In this document: piece after piece, positions 1 to 8,200 of the stretch
How positions within the stretch are numbered: the stretch's first letter is position 1
How the letters are laid out: each line of letters opens with the position of its first letter
IMG/VR virus record: IMGVR_UViG_3300012978_000002
Location: 1-26,058 of that record
Length of the DNA: 26,058 nucleotides
Source: a virus
Strand: one strand, 5' to 3'
Position numbers and translations under genes: made by a program
The notes under the pieces: model-generated
The model's database searches: none
Told to the model about the DNA's origin: nothing
What the model saw: the letters and a program-made list of their open reading frames with translations, nothing else

Positions 1-1425
1 GATATAGATAACAGAGTCTTGGCCTTCCCTCCTAACTCAAATCCTATTGCTGTTACAGTTCCATCGTTCAATACTTCTTCAGGCTACGTTTGGATGATAG
101 TCAAATACGTAGTCACTTATAACTGGCTGGAGCGGGACGTAAACAGAGCAGTCTTCAATCAAAACACAGGAGGCTTTGATCCTGCTTATACAGGCTCGAA
201 AGTGTTTCAGTATCGAATAGATCCTTCAGTCATTGCAGGCTCCCCTGGGATCCCTCTGAGCTCCCTTCTTGCAACAGTTACGCTGCAATCGAACGAAGGA
301 TTTCTTGCCTTCATTTATATTCCTCAAGGAGTAACGAGCCTAGCGAATGCAACGATCTTCGATGCTAGAACACTGCCTAGAATCGACACTCCTAATAGAT
401 GTTGGGCGCAAGGAGTCATAGGAGACTCAGGATGGGGAGTCTATAACTCCTTTCCTTCGTATCAAAAGCTAACAGCCTCTAGCAACTTCTTCAAAGGAAG
501 TGCTTGGGGCTTCATAAACGGCCAATACGTTCATTATAAGAACGTTGGGGCTCTGAAAGTTTCAGATGTCAGCCAGCCTGGAGCTGTTTGGGATTCAACA
601 GCCTCTGACTCGAATCCTAAGATGGCGTTTCTATATCTCTGCAGCCTGCCTGCAAGAAAGAACGCTATCGGAGCAATGCCTGTTACAGGAAATAATGATG
701 CTCTAGCAACTGAAGGAGCTCTAGTGCTATCTCCTACTCCTCCAAGGCTGCAGCTAGACGCTTCTGGATATACTTACGGAGACGGCCCTAGAGTTGATTT
801 GAGGCCGAATGGAACTTTGAGTATAGGAAACATAAACGGCTTCAACGGCATCAACGTTTCTCTCAACGATGCGCTCTGCATTGCTATCGTTCCTTACGTT
901 GGCATCGATAGCAGCTTCAACTGTCCTATCGTTGCAGGGCCAATCTTTTTGAATGCAGATGGCTGGCATAATATAGGACTTACGATGAGTGCTTCTCCAA
1001 CGACGAGGCACATTGGCAACGGAGGAGGGATTCTATATACGCTCAGCTTCAATCAAGTATCAGGCTTGCAGCATAGATATAACTTCAGCGTTTCATTGAA
1101 ATATATAACAATAGCAGGAGTCAACTATGCTCTGCCTTACACAGCATTCAGAGGCTACGCTAGAGTTACGTATCCTTCATCAGGAGCCTCTAGCACTCGA
1201 TTTTATCAAGTATCTCCTGGAGCTGGCTCTCCAACGCAGACGATACTAGATTCTGCTAACAACGTCTATATTGGACATATAAACGTTGAAGGAGACATAA
1301 CAGTAAACTTCGGGAATCCTGCAGTTGAAATATTTCCTGGAGACTATATTCCTACGTCTCCAACGACAACGCATACTTTTATCAACGCTCTCAAATGGCC
1401 TTATGGCGAAGCTCTTGCAGGCTAA
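1..1425 (+). CDS. Fibre-like or baseplate appendage structural protein (5' end outside window)
   Basis: The frame is open from the first base of the window. A TTG at 19 is possible but has no ribosome site before it, and the residues ahead of it (DIDNRV) read like normal protein, so I treat the gene as running in from the left. The 474 visible residues are rich in beta-prone, Gly, Ser, Asn and aromatic residues. There is no signal peptide, no membrane segment and almost no charge clustering, as in phage fibres and receptor-binding proteins. I recognise no named domain. It is the only clear plus-strand protein gene and lies beside the spike and hub genes, a usual place for host-recognition appendages. 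Its stop (TAA, 1423-1425) overlaps the stop of the spike gene. Codon choice resembles the minus-strand genes, so recent transfer is not suggested. The function is an inference from position and composition. Confidence 0.6.
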   Translation, partial: DIDNRVLAFPPNSNPIAVTVPSFNTSSGYVWMIVKYVVTYNWLERDVNRAVFNQNTGGFDPAYTGSKVFQYRIDPSVIAGSPGIPLSSLLATVTLQSNEGFLAFIYIPQGVTSLANATIFDARTLPRIDTPNRCWAQGVIGDSGWGVYNSFPSYQKLTASSNFFKGSAWGFINGQYVHYKNVGALKVSDVSQPGAVWDSTASDSNPKMAFLYLCSLPARKNAIGAMPVTGNNDALATEGALVLSPTPPRLQLDASGYTYGDGPRVDLRPNGTLSIGNINGFNGINVSLNDALCIAIVPYVGIDSSFNCPIVAGPIFLNADGWHNIGLTMSASPTTRHIGNGGGILYTLSFNQVSGLQHRYNFSVSLKYITIAGVNYALPYTAFRGYARVTYPSSGASSTRFYQVSPGAGSPTQTILDSANNVYIGHINVEGDITVNFGNPAVEIFPGDYIPTSPTTTHTFINALKWPYGEALAG

Positions 1426-2399
1426 GGCTTAGAGTCTTCTGGAGGCTCTGGAGCTGAGCCTGTATGAGCCAGCAACGAGCAATCAGGCAGAGGAATCCAG
1501 AGCTTTAGATTGAGATTCGGAAACGGAGGGGGCAAAGGCAGATTCAGCGCTGGAAAAGGCAGATTCTGCTTGACTGTGACGTCTCCGCAAGGAGTTGGCA
1601 GAGTGATTTGAACAGATGCCATAGCTAATGATCCTATGAAGACTGAGAGACTAGGGATGCCTGTTTGTCCTGAAGTGCCTCGAATAGCAGGCTGAGCAGA
1701 TAGAGGATCCGTAGCGTTCATATAGATGCCTCCTTGCAAGCTCAGAGTATTCGAAGCTGAGATGCCTATATCAGTGCCGCTCAAGAAGATGCCATCATCT
1801 CCGACTCGAATAGCATTCTCTCCGTTTGGACTCTGCAGAACGATGATGCCATCGAGAATCGTTATAGAAGCTCCAGTTGCATCTCTAAGCTTTATGGCAA
1901 ACTTGCCTGTCGTTGGATCTCGAACGATTCGAATGAAGGAGCCATTCTTGCCATCAGGCGAGTCAGCTTGATCATCAGTCTCAATATAGAGCTCTCCGCA
2001 ATAGCCTTCTTGAGTTCCTTTGAGCCTGATGACATAAGGAGCGCCTCGAATATAGTTTCTGATGCCTACGCCTTTAGGAGGCTCAATGACTTGCGTTGTT
2101 GATAGCGCATCGAGAGTCGTTGCAACGCCTGCTGCAGACTTCGGAATAGGATTATCTTCTCCTCCTGGAATCCTGCCTAGAATATAGCCTACTCCTGAGT
2201 CATCGATATCAACGAAGACTGTTGAGCCTACGACAGGCAAGACGATAGCTTCGTTTCTCAAATCCTGCACAACGTTGCAAACGATATCCTCTCCAGTAAA
2301 CGGGCCCGTTCGAACGAGAACGAGTGCTCTGACTCCTAGGATAACTCCTTCATCATCTGCAATATCAACAGATTTTACAGTAGCAATAGCTCCTGCCAT
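1422..2399 (-). CDS. Baseplate spike protein, gpV-like
   Basis: A 325-residue protein directly after the hub gene, with a 25-base overlap. Residues 1-90 look like an OB-fold of the gpV/gp5 type: alternating beta strands with GVILGVRALVLVRTGPF and a run of hydrophobic and acidic strands. Residues about 150-230 are repetitive Gly- and Asp-rich strands (ITILDGIIVL, NAIRVGDDGIFLSG), which suits the trimeric beta-helix of a membrane-piercing spike. The last 60 residues are proline-rich with paired Cys-containing turns (LPTPCGDV, PLPDCSL) and could form the tip or bind a tip protein. The role inferred from family and position is to cap the tail tube and pierce the host envelope on sheath contraction. 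No lysozyme domain is visible. The ATG at 2399 is supported by the overlap with the upstream gene. Confidence 0.72.
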   Translation of the reverse strand: MAGAIATVKSVDIADDEGVILGVRALVLVRTGPFTGEDIVCNVVQDLRNEAIVLPVVGSTVFVDIDDSGVGYILGRIPGGEDNPIPKSAAGVATTLDALSTTQVIEPPKGVGIRNYIRGAPYVIRLKGTQEGYCGELYIETDDQADSPDGKNGSFIRIVRDPTTGKFAIKLRDATGASITILDGIIVLQSPNGENAIRVGDDGIFLSGTDIGISASNTLSLQGGIYMNATDPLSAQPAIRGTSGQTGIPSLSVFIGSLAMASVQITLPTPCGDVTVKQNLPFPALNLPLPPPFPNLNLKLWIPLPDCSLLAHTGSAPEPPEDSKP

Positions 2400-4120
2400 G
2401 ATAACCTCAGCATAGATTTCTCAAGTGCAGCTATCTTAGCCAAATCAGGATTAGGATCTTGAGAGCTCTTGAGGATCTCCTTTCGAAGCTCGTCGAAAAA
2501 CTTCCTTATCTCTGATTTAGCCATTGTAGCCAAACTGCTTGCTTTATCATAAACGCTCTTCAGCGCTTCGTCAACAGATCTATTATCAGCCTTTGCTTGC
2601 AAGTCTGAAGTAATCACAGTGTAGTTGACGAGATGAATCTCTATTTCAGGCTCGCTGTCTTCACTGCATTCGACGACAAGGCTATCGACTCTAAAAGCGT
2701 CAGTATGAGGCACTAGAGAGACTGCAGCTGCAATCTTAGCAGCGTTCTCAAAGCCTTGGCTCTCAAAGATTTTCTGCAGCAGAGATTGCCCTAGCGCTCC
2801 TGTTAGCGCTCGAACTTCAGGGCCTAGTCCTGCTAGCTCTTCAACATAGCCGAAGCGAACAGTGTCTCCTGCTCTTAGCTTCAGAATATCAGGATATTCG
2901 TTATCAAAAGGCTTGCTGAAAGGCGAATGAGTCTTGACAACAATCTTCGAACGCTGACGATTTCTTTCAAAGAAGATAGCTTCTGCGACTTTAGGCAATA
3001 GCTCAGGATTTGAGACTGGCTCAACAGGCACAATGAGAACAGAGTCATCAAGAGTCTCTCTGCCAGGACGGCCTAGCATAACTTTGACAAGATCCCCCAT
3101 AGGCCTCTCATTCTTATCAAGCTTCTTAGCCTGCTTATTCTTAGGATTCGGAGGCCATTGAGCGCTATATTGAACGTGCTTGTCAGGATCCCAACTCGTA
3201 ACGAGCACTGTCTGATACTTAGGGCCAACATATTCATGCTCAACTTGAATCGATTCGACGACAGAGCCAACGATGATCGTGCACTGAGTCTCTCCTCTAT
3301 CGAGGCCTTGATACATAGTGCCAGCATAAGAGAGCTCTATTCTAGGGCCAGTTACTCTAGGAACGACTCCAACCATAGAGCAAGCCTTCTCGATCGCCTG
3401 CAAATACGTATCTTGACTCGATTTAGGAGCCTTAGCTTTAGGAGTCTTAGGCTTCCTATGAAGCTTAGGCTTATATTTGCCAAGAGTAGGAGCCTTCTCA
3501 TTAGGCTCTTTCCAAACGACTGGAATCTCTTGAGCCATCGTATTCTGCAGAAACTTAGCAATGGCTTTATCGAGAGGCAGATTAGGATCGATTTCGATGC
3601 CAGGCTCAACTTTCTTATTGGAGAGCGCTCCAACGAAGTCTATGCACTTGAGAGTAACAACTGGAATGTTATCCTTCGTTACGCTCTGAGTTGCTTCTTG
3701 AACGATGCCAACGAAGTCAGCATCCTGCTGATCTTTTGTTACAACAGGACGCACTCCTGCTGCCCAATCAACGTCAGAGATATGCTGGATAGAAGCATAT
3801 AGAGTAGCGTTTCGAATGGCTGCTAGAGGCACAGGCAAAGCGCTCAGAGGCAACTTGCATTCGAACGTATCGGCTTCTCGAAAGGAGTTAGCACAGAAGC
3901 TGAATGAGAGAGGCAGCAAGTTTCTGATAACATAGAGCGGCCTAGAGACGATGCTATTATCTATGTTTGCATCAATAGGCTTGTCTGCTGCAGCCTGCTT
4001 ATTTCTCTCATTTGCTTTCTGAAGCCTAGCAGCCTCTTCAGCTAGCCTTGCATCAGGCCCATCGAGCAAGCTATAGAGCTCGATATCTAGAGTGACAGCG
4101 CAGCATATTCGAATCGTCAT
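2375..4120 (-). CDS. Baseplate hub protein, gpD/gp27-like
   Basis: A 581-residue protein between the LysM baseplate gene and the spike gene, where contractile-tail hubs are found. After a short N-terminal strand there is a Lys/Glu/Gln-rich helical segment (about residues 25-48). A beta-rich body with hub-like features follows, including FVGIVQEATQSV and VTLKCIDFVGAL. A Lys/Pro-rich linker (about 215-240) precedes a second beta domain containing IEKACSMVGVVPRV, which fits the late-control-D pattern. The C-terminal 60 residues are helical and charged. The ATG at 4120 overlaps the upstream stop as ATGA, so translation is probably coupled. In known phages this protein forms the trimeric adapter between tube and spike. 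Assignment rests on fold-like patterns and gene order and has no catalytic signature. Confidence 0.7.
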   Translation of the reverse strand: MTIRICCAVTLDIELYSLLDGPDARLAEEAARLQKANERNKQAAADKPIDANIDNSIVSRPLYVIRNLLPLSFSFCANSFREADTFECKLPLSALPVPLAAIRNATLYASIQHISDVDWAAGVRPVVTKDQQDADFVGIVQEATQSVTKDNIPVVTLKCIDFVGALSNKKVEPGIEIDPNLPLDKAIAKFLQNTMAQEIPVVWKEPNEKAPTLGKYKPKLHRKPKTPKAKAPKSSQDTYLQAIEKACSMVGVVPRVTGPRIELSYAGTMYQGLDRGETQCTIIVGSVVESIQVEHEYVGPKYQTVLVTSWDPDKHVQYSAQWPPNPKNKQAKKLDKNERPMGDLVKVMLGRPGRETLDDSVLIVPVEPVSNPELLPKVAEAIFFERNRQRSKIVVKTHSPFSKPFDNEYPDILKLRAGDTVRFGYVEELAGLGPEVRALTGALGQSLLQKIFESQGFENAAKIAAAVSLVPHTDAFRVDSLVVECSEDSEPEIEIHLVNYTVITSDLQAKADNRSVDEALKSVYDKASSLATMAKSEIRKFFDELRKEILKSSQDPNPDLAKIAALEKSMLRLSWQELLLL

Positions 4121-5160
4121 GGCCCAACTGTTAGCTGGAACGTAGCCTCAGGAACGAACTTGCCGTTGATGCCGTTTCGATCTGCAATATCAATCCAACG
4201 CCTTGGATCTCCTAGAGCTCTCCTTGCAACATCTTCTAGAGGCTCTCCAGGCTTGACGCCAACAACTCTAACTTGAGCTGCAAGCAGAGCGTTAGCAATA
4301 TCGTTCAAATCAGCAAGCGTCAGGCTAGCAGCCTTGCTAGCTTCGCCCTTCGATTTATTCGAAGCAAATATAGAACGCAGAGTCTGATCTATGGAGCTAT
4401 ATTGATTCGCAATGCCTGTCAGCATATCGTCTATATCTTTGCCAAACTTCTGGCAGTTCTTCACTGTCGCCATCATATCCTGCAGAGTCTTTATAGGAGC
4501 TGTGCTCAGAGAAGATATAGCATCGAGCTGATTTCTCAATCGAGTGACGCTAGCATTGAAGTTGCTCAGAGCTCCTTGCAGATTATTCAGCAAGCCAGGA
4601 TTGAAGGCAGCATTGTTGATGGCTCCATTCAAAGCTGCTGCATTCGAAATCAGAGACTCCTTCATCTCGCTAGGAGTCTTGCTAGGATTAGGAGGAATGC
4701 CTAGCGTCTTGCCAGTCCATTCCCATTTGAGAGTTACGTTCAGATTATATGTGCCGCTGCTAGCAGAGCCTCTCGTAGGCTCAGTTTTGATCTCTCTAAG
4801 AATGCCTGTTCTGCCAAAGCCTCCCATGCGAACAGAGCACTCTCTCGTTCTCGATTGAATGAGCTCTAGAATCTCAAGCAAGTCTTCAGGAGTGTTATAA
4901 GGCAAAGGAGCATTCGTTTGAATATAGTCTTTATAGAAGTAAGGCTCGTTGAACGAGAACTGCATCTCTGTCTCGCCATACGTAATGCAAGTTGCAACAG
5001 GATAGCCTCTAAGAGAGCCTAGAGGCGTCGCAACTTTGCCTCCAACAGTGCTCGTCCAAGAAGCTCCTACTTTGGCAACGAGATTGCCTGAAAGAGTCAA
5101 CTTTATAGGATTATCTCCGCTTAGCTCTCGAATCTCAAGATCTGCAACAGGAATCGTCAT
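4117..5160 (-). CDS. LysM-containing baseplate/hub-adaptor protein
   Basis: A 347-residue protein just downstream of the tape measure gene. The C-terminal part (about 300-345) is a LysM-like module: VKPGEPLEDVARRALGDPRR followed by WIDIADRNGI, ending in a final beta strand. Myoviral baseplate proteins of the gp53/gpX type carry such a domain between the tape measure and hub genes. Residues 1-150 are beta-rich. Residues about 165-285 are helical with a heptad-like run, suggesting a coiled-coil or bundle that could contact the tape measure end. Both ends of the gene overlap their neighbours by ATGA (5157-5160 and 4117-4120). LysM domains can bind peptidoglycan, but in baseplates the fold usually serves a structural role, and I infer that here. 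There is no signal peptide. Confidence 0.7.
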   Translation of the reverse strand: MTIPVADLEIRELSGDNPIKLTLSGNLVAKVGASWTSTVGGKVATPLGSLRGYPVATCITYGETEMQFSFNEPYFYKDYIQTNAPLPYNTPEDLLEILELIQSRTRECSVRMGGFGRTGILREIKTEPTRGSASSGTYNLNVTLKWEWTGKTLGIPPNPSKTPSEMKESLISNAAALNGAINNAAFNPGLLNNLQGALSNFNASVTRLRNQLDAISSLSTAPIKTLQDMMATVKNCQKFGKDIDDMLTGIANQYSSIDQTLRSIFASNKSKGEASKAASLTLADLNDIANALLAAQVRVVGVKPGEPLEDVARRALGDPRRWIDIADRNGINGKFVPEATFQLTVGP

Positions 5161-7148
5161 AGCCTAGTCCCTCTTGGCTCTTGCCTCATCATACGAGACG
5201 TTATCTCTGCTCGCTCAATCGCCTCTCTGAGATGCCTGCCTGAACGAACGAAGATAGCATCTTCATTAGGGCCTGTATCAAGTTTGATTTTGACTTCGAC
5301 TTGCTGCTTGCCTCCTGATTGAGGGCCCTTCTGAGAGGCTTTAGGCTTCTCAATCACTTTCTGAGGCTCTAGATTGAGGCTTGAAACATCCATAAAGATC
5401 TGCTCTGCTTTTCTCTCAGGAACAATAGCAGTCTCTTTGAGGCCAGTGATTCCTAGCTTTGCAGAGATAGCGTTGATGACATATTCTATCGCATCAGGAA
5501 TCTTGCTGAGAGCAGAGACGAGCAAAGTGATTTGATCAATAACAAAGCTCATTTGCTCCAGCCAAAGCGCTAGTGCTCCTAGCAAGACTCCTCCTATGAC
5601 GTCTGTCACTGGCCTTAGAATCTGAAGCAGCTTTCCTCCTGCATCCCAAAGCTGGCCTAGAGCTGTCCAGAGTCCTCCTAGACTATCTGTGACTTTGTTC
5701 CAAGCTGAGCTCAGATAATCAGCAACGCCCCAAATGTTGGATTCGAAGGCTCCTATCATGCTATAGATAGCAGCTCCTATTGCTGCGATGATAGGCAAAG
5801 CTCCTGTTAGCGTTGCAAGGATGCCTCCGCCTCCTGCAGCTGCAGCAGCAGTTGCTCCAGTTGCTGCAGTCGCTGCTGTTGCAGCAGATGCGCCTCCAAA
5901 GAAGCTTGAGATGCCTCCTATAACTGTTGGAGCTAGAGTCAGAGCTCTTGCAGCAAGAAGACTTCCTCCTAGCGCTCCTCCTATAGCTTTCATAGAGACG
6001 CCAGACTCTTCAGACTCTTGAAAGAGTTTAGGGCTCTTTATAGCTTGAAGCTTATCAGAGATTGCAGAGACTCTGCCATAAACGAAGTCCCAAGCGTCTT
6101 TGATTCTGCTCGATATATTGGCAGCCATCTCCATGCCTGATGCTACGAGATCAGGCAGCTTATCAATAATATTGTTCAGAGTCAGATCTAGACTTGCGAA
6201 TGATTTCGTCCAAGGATAGAGAATAGCTCTGAGGCCCTTCTGAAAATATTCTCCAGTCAAAGCTAGCTTGCTCTTCAGCTGCTCATTCGAAATGATATTG
6301 ACGAGCGTCTGAGCAATCGATTGAGCTCCTCGTTTGACTGTTTCGAAGAGAGGGCCTCCAAGCTGCGAGCCTATGAACTTTATAGCATCGAGAATCGTTG
6401 ACTTGACTCCTTGAAAAGAGTCTCCGTAAGCTTTAGCTGCAGCCTGAAATGCTGGATTCGTAAGAGCTGCCTGAATCTTTTTGATTCGCTGCTCAACAGG
6501 CAACTTGTTCCAAACTGCTGCGCTTTGAATGCCTAGAGTAGGAATCGACATCATAGCTCTGAAGAAAGGCAGCTCTACGCCAGCATTGCCTTGGAGCATT
6601 CGCATGACGTCAGCTCCTGCTTGCTCAAAAGAAGTGCCTAGAGCTGGAGCTGTTGCAATAACTCCTTTCGTAATCTGAAAGAGATCTTCAGCGCTCTTGC
6701 CTGCTCCATAGAGCGGCCCTGCAATGAGAGAGGCGACTTGAATAAAGTCTTTCGTCTCTCCTGCTGATTCAACTGCAGCGATACGAAATCTTTCAACGAG
6801 CTTCTGAACTGACGAAACAGCAGTTGAGAAACTAACTTGCGTTGCAGCTGCAGTGACAGCTGCCATCTGAATCGTCTTGCTCTCTAGCTCAGATAGAACA
6901 GATCCTACTCCTAGAGCTGCAGCTCCAAAGCCTGTCGCAACAGCTCCTCCTAGCAGAGCTCCAGTCTTAGCAATGCCTGAGACTGCAGAAGCTGCAAAGC
7001 CGAAGATGCCTCCTCCTAGCCTCGTTAGTCCTGTTGAGATCTTATCGTAGGCCATATCAGAGGCTGAGACAGCTTCTCTCATGCCTCTGATGAAGCGGCT
7101 TGGATCTGCCTCCAGAACAGTGCTAACGAGATATTCAACTTCAGCCAT
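5157..7148 (-). CDS. Tail tape measure protein
   Basis: A 663-residue protein that follows the two chaperone-type genes, the conserved position of the tape measure. It has long Ala/Gly-rich hydrophobic helices: about residues 44-84, about 390-465 with an Ala/Thr/Gly low-complexity stretch, and about 505-540. Polar helices lie between them, and the C-terminus is charged. The start reads MAEVEYLVSTVLEADPSRF, like many tape measures. Using the known rule of about 1.5 angstroms per residue, the tail would be near 100 nm. There is no peptidase or lytic domain visible. The gene starts 8 bases inside the preceding small gene. The protein is expected to sit inside the tail tube, set its length and enter the host membrane during DNA ejection. 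Confidence 0.88.
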   Translation of the reverse strand: MAEVEYLVSTVLEADPSRFIRGMREAVSASDMAYDKISTGLTRLGGGIFGFAASAVSGIAKTGALLGGAVATGFGAAALGVGSVLSELESKTIQMAAVTAAATQVSFSTAVSSVQKLVERFRIAAVESAGETKDFIQVASLIAGPLYGAGKSAEDLFQITKGVIATAPALGTSFEQAGADVMRMLQGNAGVELPFFRAMMSIPTLGIQSAAVWNKLPVEQRIKKIQAALTNPAFQAAAKAYGDSFQGVKSTILDAIKFIGSQLGGPLFETVKRGAQSIAQTLVNIISNEQLKSKLALTGEYFQKGLRAILYPWTKSFASLDLTLNNIIDKLPDLVASGMEMAANISSRIKDAWDFVYGRVSAISDKLQAIKSPKLFQESEESGVSMKAIGGALGGSLLAARALTLAPTVIGGISSFFGGASAATAATAATGATAAAAAGGGGILATLTGALPIIAAIGAAIYSMIGAFESNIWGVADYLSSAWNKVTDSLGGLWTALGQLWDAGGKLLQILRPVTDVIGGVLLGALALWLEQMSFVIDQITLLVSALSKIPDAIEYVINAISAKLGITGLKETAIVPERKAEQIFMDVSSLNLEPQKVIEKPKASQKGPQSGGKQQVEVKIKLDTGPNEDAIFVRSGRHLREAIERAEITSRMMRQEPRGTRL

Positions 7149-7368
7149 GATTCTTGCTTCTGCTTAGAACTCGTTGAATGGCAGCATAATAGCGTTCCAT
7201 CTCTCTTTCTGTTGAGGCCCAATAGCGATCGAAGGACATGCCATAATCTGCTGCCATAATAATAGCATTATCATAGAGTCGATCTAGCTGAGCCTGAGGC
7301 CAGTTATCAGGATCTCTCGCAAGAATGCATGCTCTTTTGAAGAGATAGTCTTCATCAAGCCACGCCAA
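7141..7368 (-). CDS. Second tail assembly chaperone, possibly a frameshift extension
   Basis: An open frame of 75 residues between the first chaperone gene and the tape measure gene. It is acidic and Tyr/Arg-rich (WASTEREMERYYAAIQRVL), like the small T-domain partners of lambda gpG. The only start is a TTG at 7368 with no good ribosome site. The frame stays open upstream as far as 7383, just past a TGA at 7384-7386, and lies in the +1 (equally -2) frame relative to the upstream gene. It may therefore be made mainly as a gpGT-like fusion by programmed frameshift. Coupled re-initiation at the TTG is the alternative. I favour a frameshift but cannot prove the slip site. Confidence 0.6.
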   Translation of the reverse strand: MAWLDEDYLFKRACILARDPDNWPQAQLDRLYDNAIIMAADYGMSFDRYWASTEREMERYYAAIQRVLSRSKNHG

Positions 7369-7759
7369 CGGTGATCGATCTTTTCATGGCCTCAACGGCC
7401 TCAATCCTCTCTTTCTCACTAGCATGAGATTCTTTAGCTAGTGCGTACATCTGAACGACGATCGTCCTGCCATTAGAGCCTAGAGCGCTCCAAAAGCTCT
7501 GTTTGTGCTGAGGCTCAATGACTCGCCCGTTGCAAGAAACAAGAGCCTCAAGCGTCTTATGCTCCTGCAGAGAGACAAGAGCGATCCTAGGATTCTCAAT
7601 CAAAGGAGAGACTCTTAGCAGAGCGTTCTGCTCTTGCTCCAGCGTTAGCTCAGAGAACTTCAGAGTCAATCCTTCTTGGCGATCTTCATCTGTCCAGAAC
7701 TCATCAGCTGTATTGAAGAGAACTGGAGGAACTTTGAACGAATAGAACGTCTTAGCCAT
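7355..7759 (-). CDS. Tail assembly chaperone (gpG-like)
   Basis: Located between the tail tube and tape measure genes, the standard place for tail assembly chaperones that coat the tape measure protein during tail assembly. I start it at ATG 7759 (MAKTFYSFKVPP, 134 residues). The longer frame starts at a TTG at 7765, only two codons upstream, which has no support. The protein is acidic and helical with an ordered N-terminal beta segment. It ends in tandem TGA codons (7352-7357), the second being in the same frame. The last eight codons overlap the next frame, and an AAA AGA codon pair lies exactly where the +1 frame becomes open. Confidence 0.68.
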   Translation of the reverse strand: MAKTFYSFKVPPVLFNTADEFWTDEDRQEGLTLKFSELTLEQEQNALLRVSPLIENPRIALVSLQEHKTLEALVSCNGRVIEPQHKQSFWSALGSNGRTIVVQMYALAKESHASEKERIEAVEAMKRSITVGVA

Positions 7760-7761
7760 CT

Positions 7762-8199
7762 TCAAGCAACCTGAATGATAGGATCAGAACAGTTGAACGT
7801 CCAATCAGACTTAGCAAAGCCTGCTCGCTTCTCCATATTCACAGGGCTCGATGCAACTTGCATATCCTGCAAGACGATTCGCACTCGGCCTCCTGTTGCT
7901 GACTCCATAAAGAGAGTTGCAGCAATCTTCGTATTGACTGAGCCTTGCCCTTTAGCCTTGGCAAGATTATAGAGCGTTGCAAAGCTAGCGGCTTGGCCAG
8001 GCTGAAACTTGATGTTATATTGGCCTCCTTTGAAGAAGCTCTGATACTCCGTCGCAGTTGCTCCAATAAAGTCAGATTCGACGACTTCATATTGAGGCTC
8101 ATAACTCCAAGATTCTACTTTGAAGTCTGGCCCAATCTGCTCTCCTGTATCGCTATTGACTAGAAATACAGTTGAGCCAATGCCTGGAAATCTCTCCAT
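7762..8199 (-). CDS. Tail tube protein
   Basis: A 145-residue protein lying between the sheath and chaperone genes, as in contractile-tailed phages. It has the look of a single beta-barrel tube protein: beta-rich, no membrane segment, a central GATATEYQSFFKGGQYNIKF and a final strand GFAKSDWTFNCSDPIIQV. The length is typical of tube subunits (about 140-180 residues). A strong ribosome site (CTAGGAGG) lies at the end of the sheath gene, about 6 bases before the ATG at 8199, in keeping with a highly made structural protein. It is expected to form stacked hexameric rings inside the sheath. The assignment depends on size, fold-like composition and gene order. Confidence 0.78.
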   Translation of the reverse strand: MERFPGIGSTVFLVNSDTGEQIGPDFKVESWSYEPQYEVVESDFIGATATEYQSFFKGGQYNIKFQPGQAASFATLYNLAKAKGQGSVNTKIAATLFMESATGGRVRIVLQDMQVASSPVNMEKRAGFAKSDWTFNCSDPIIQVA

Positions 8200-8200
8200 A

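Noticed and set aside
3158-3802. Plus-strand open frame of 214 codons within the hub gene
   Set aside because: It is antisense to a well-supported baseplate gene, rich in Arg, Ser and Leu from reversed codons, and has no ribosome site or promoter.
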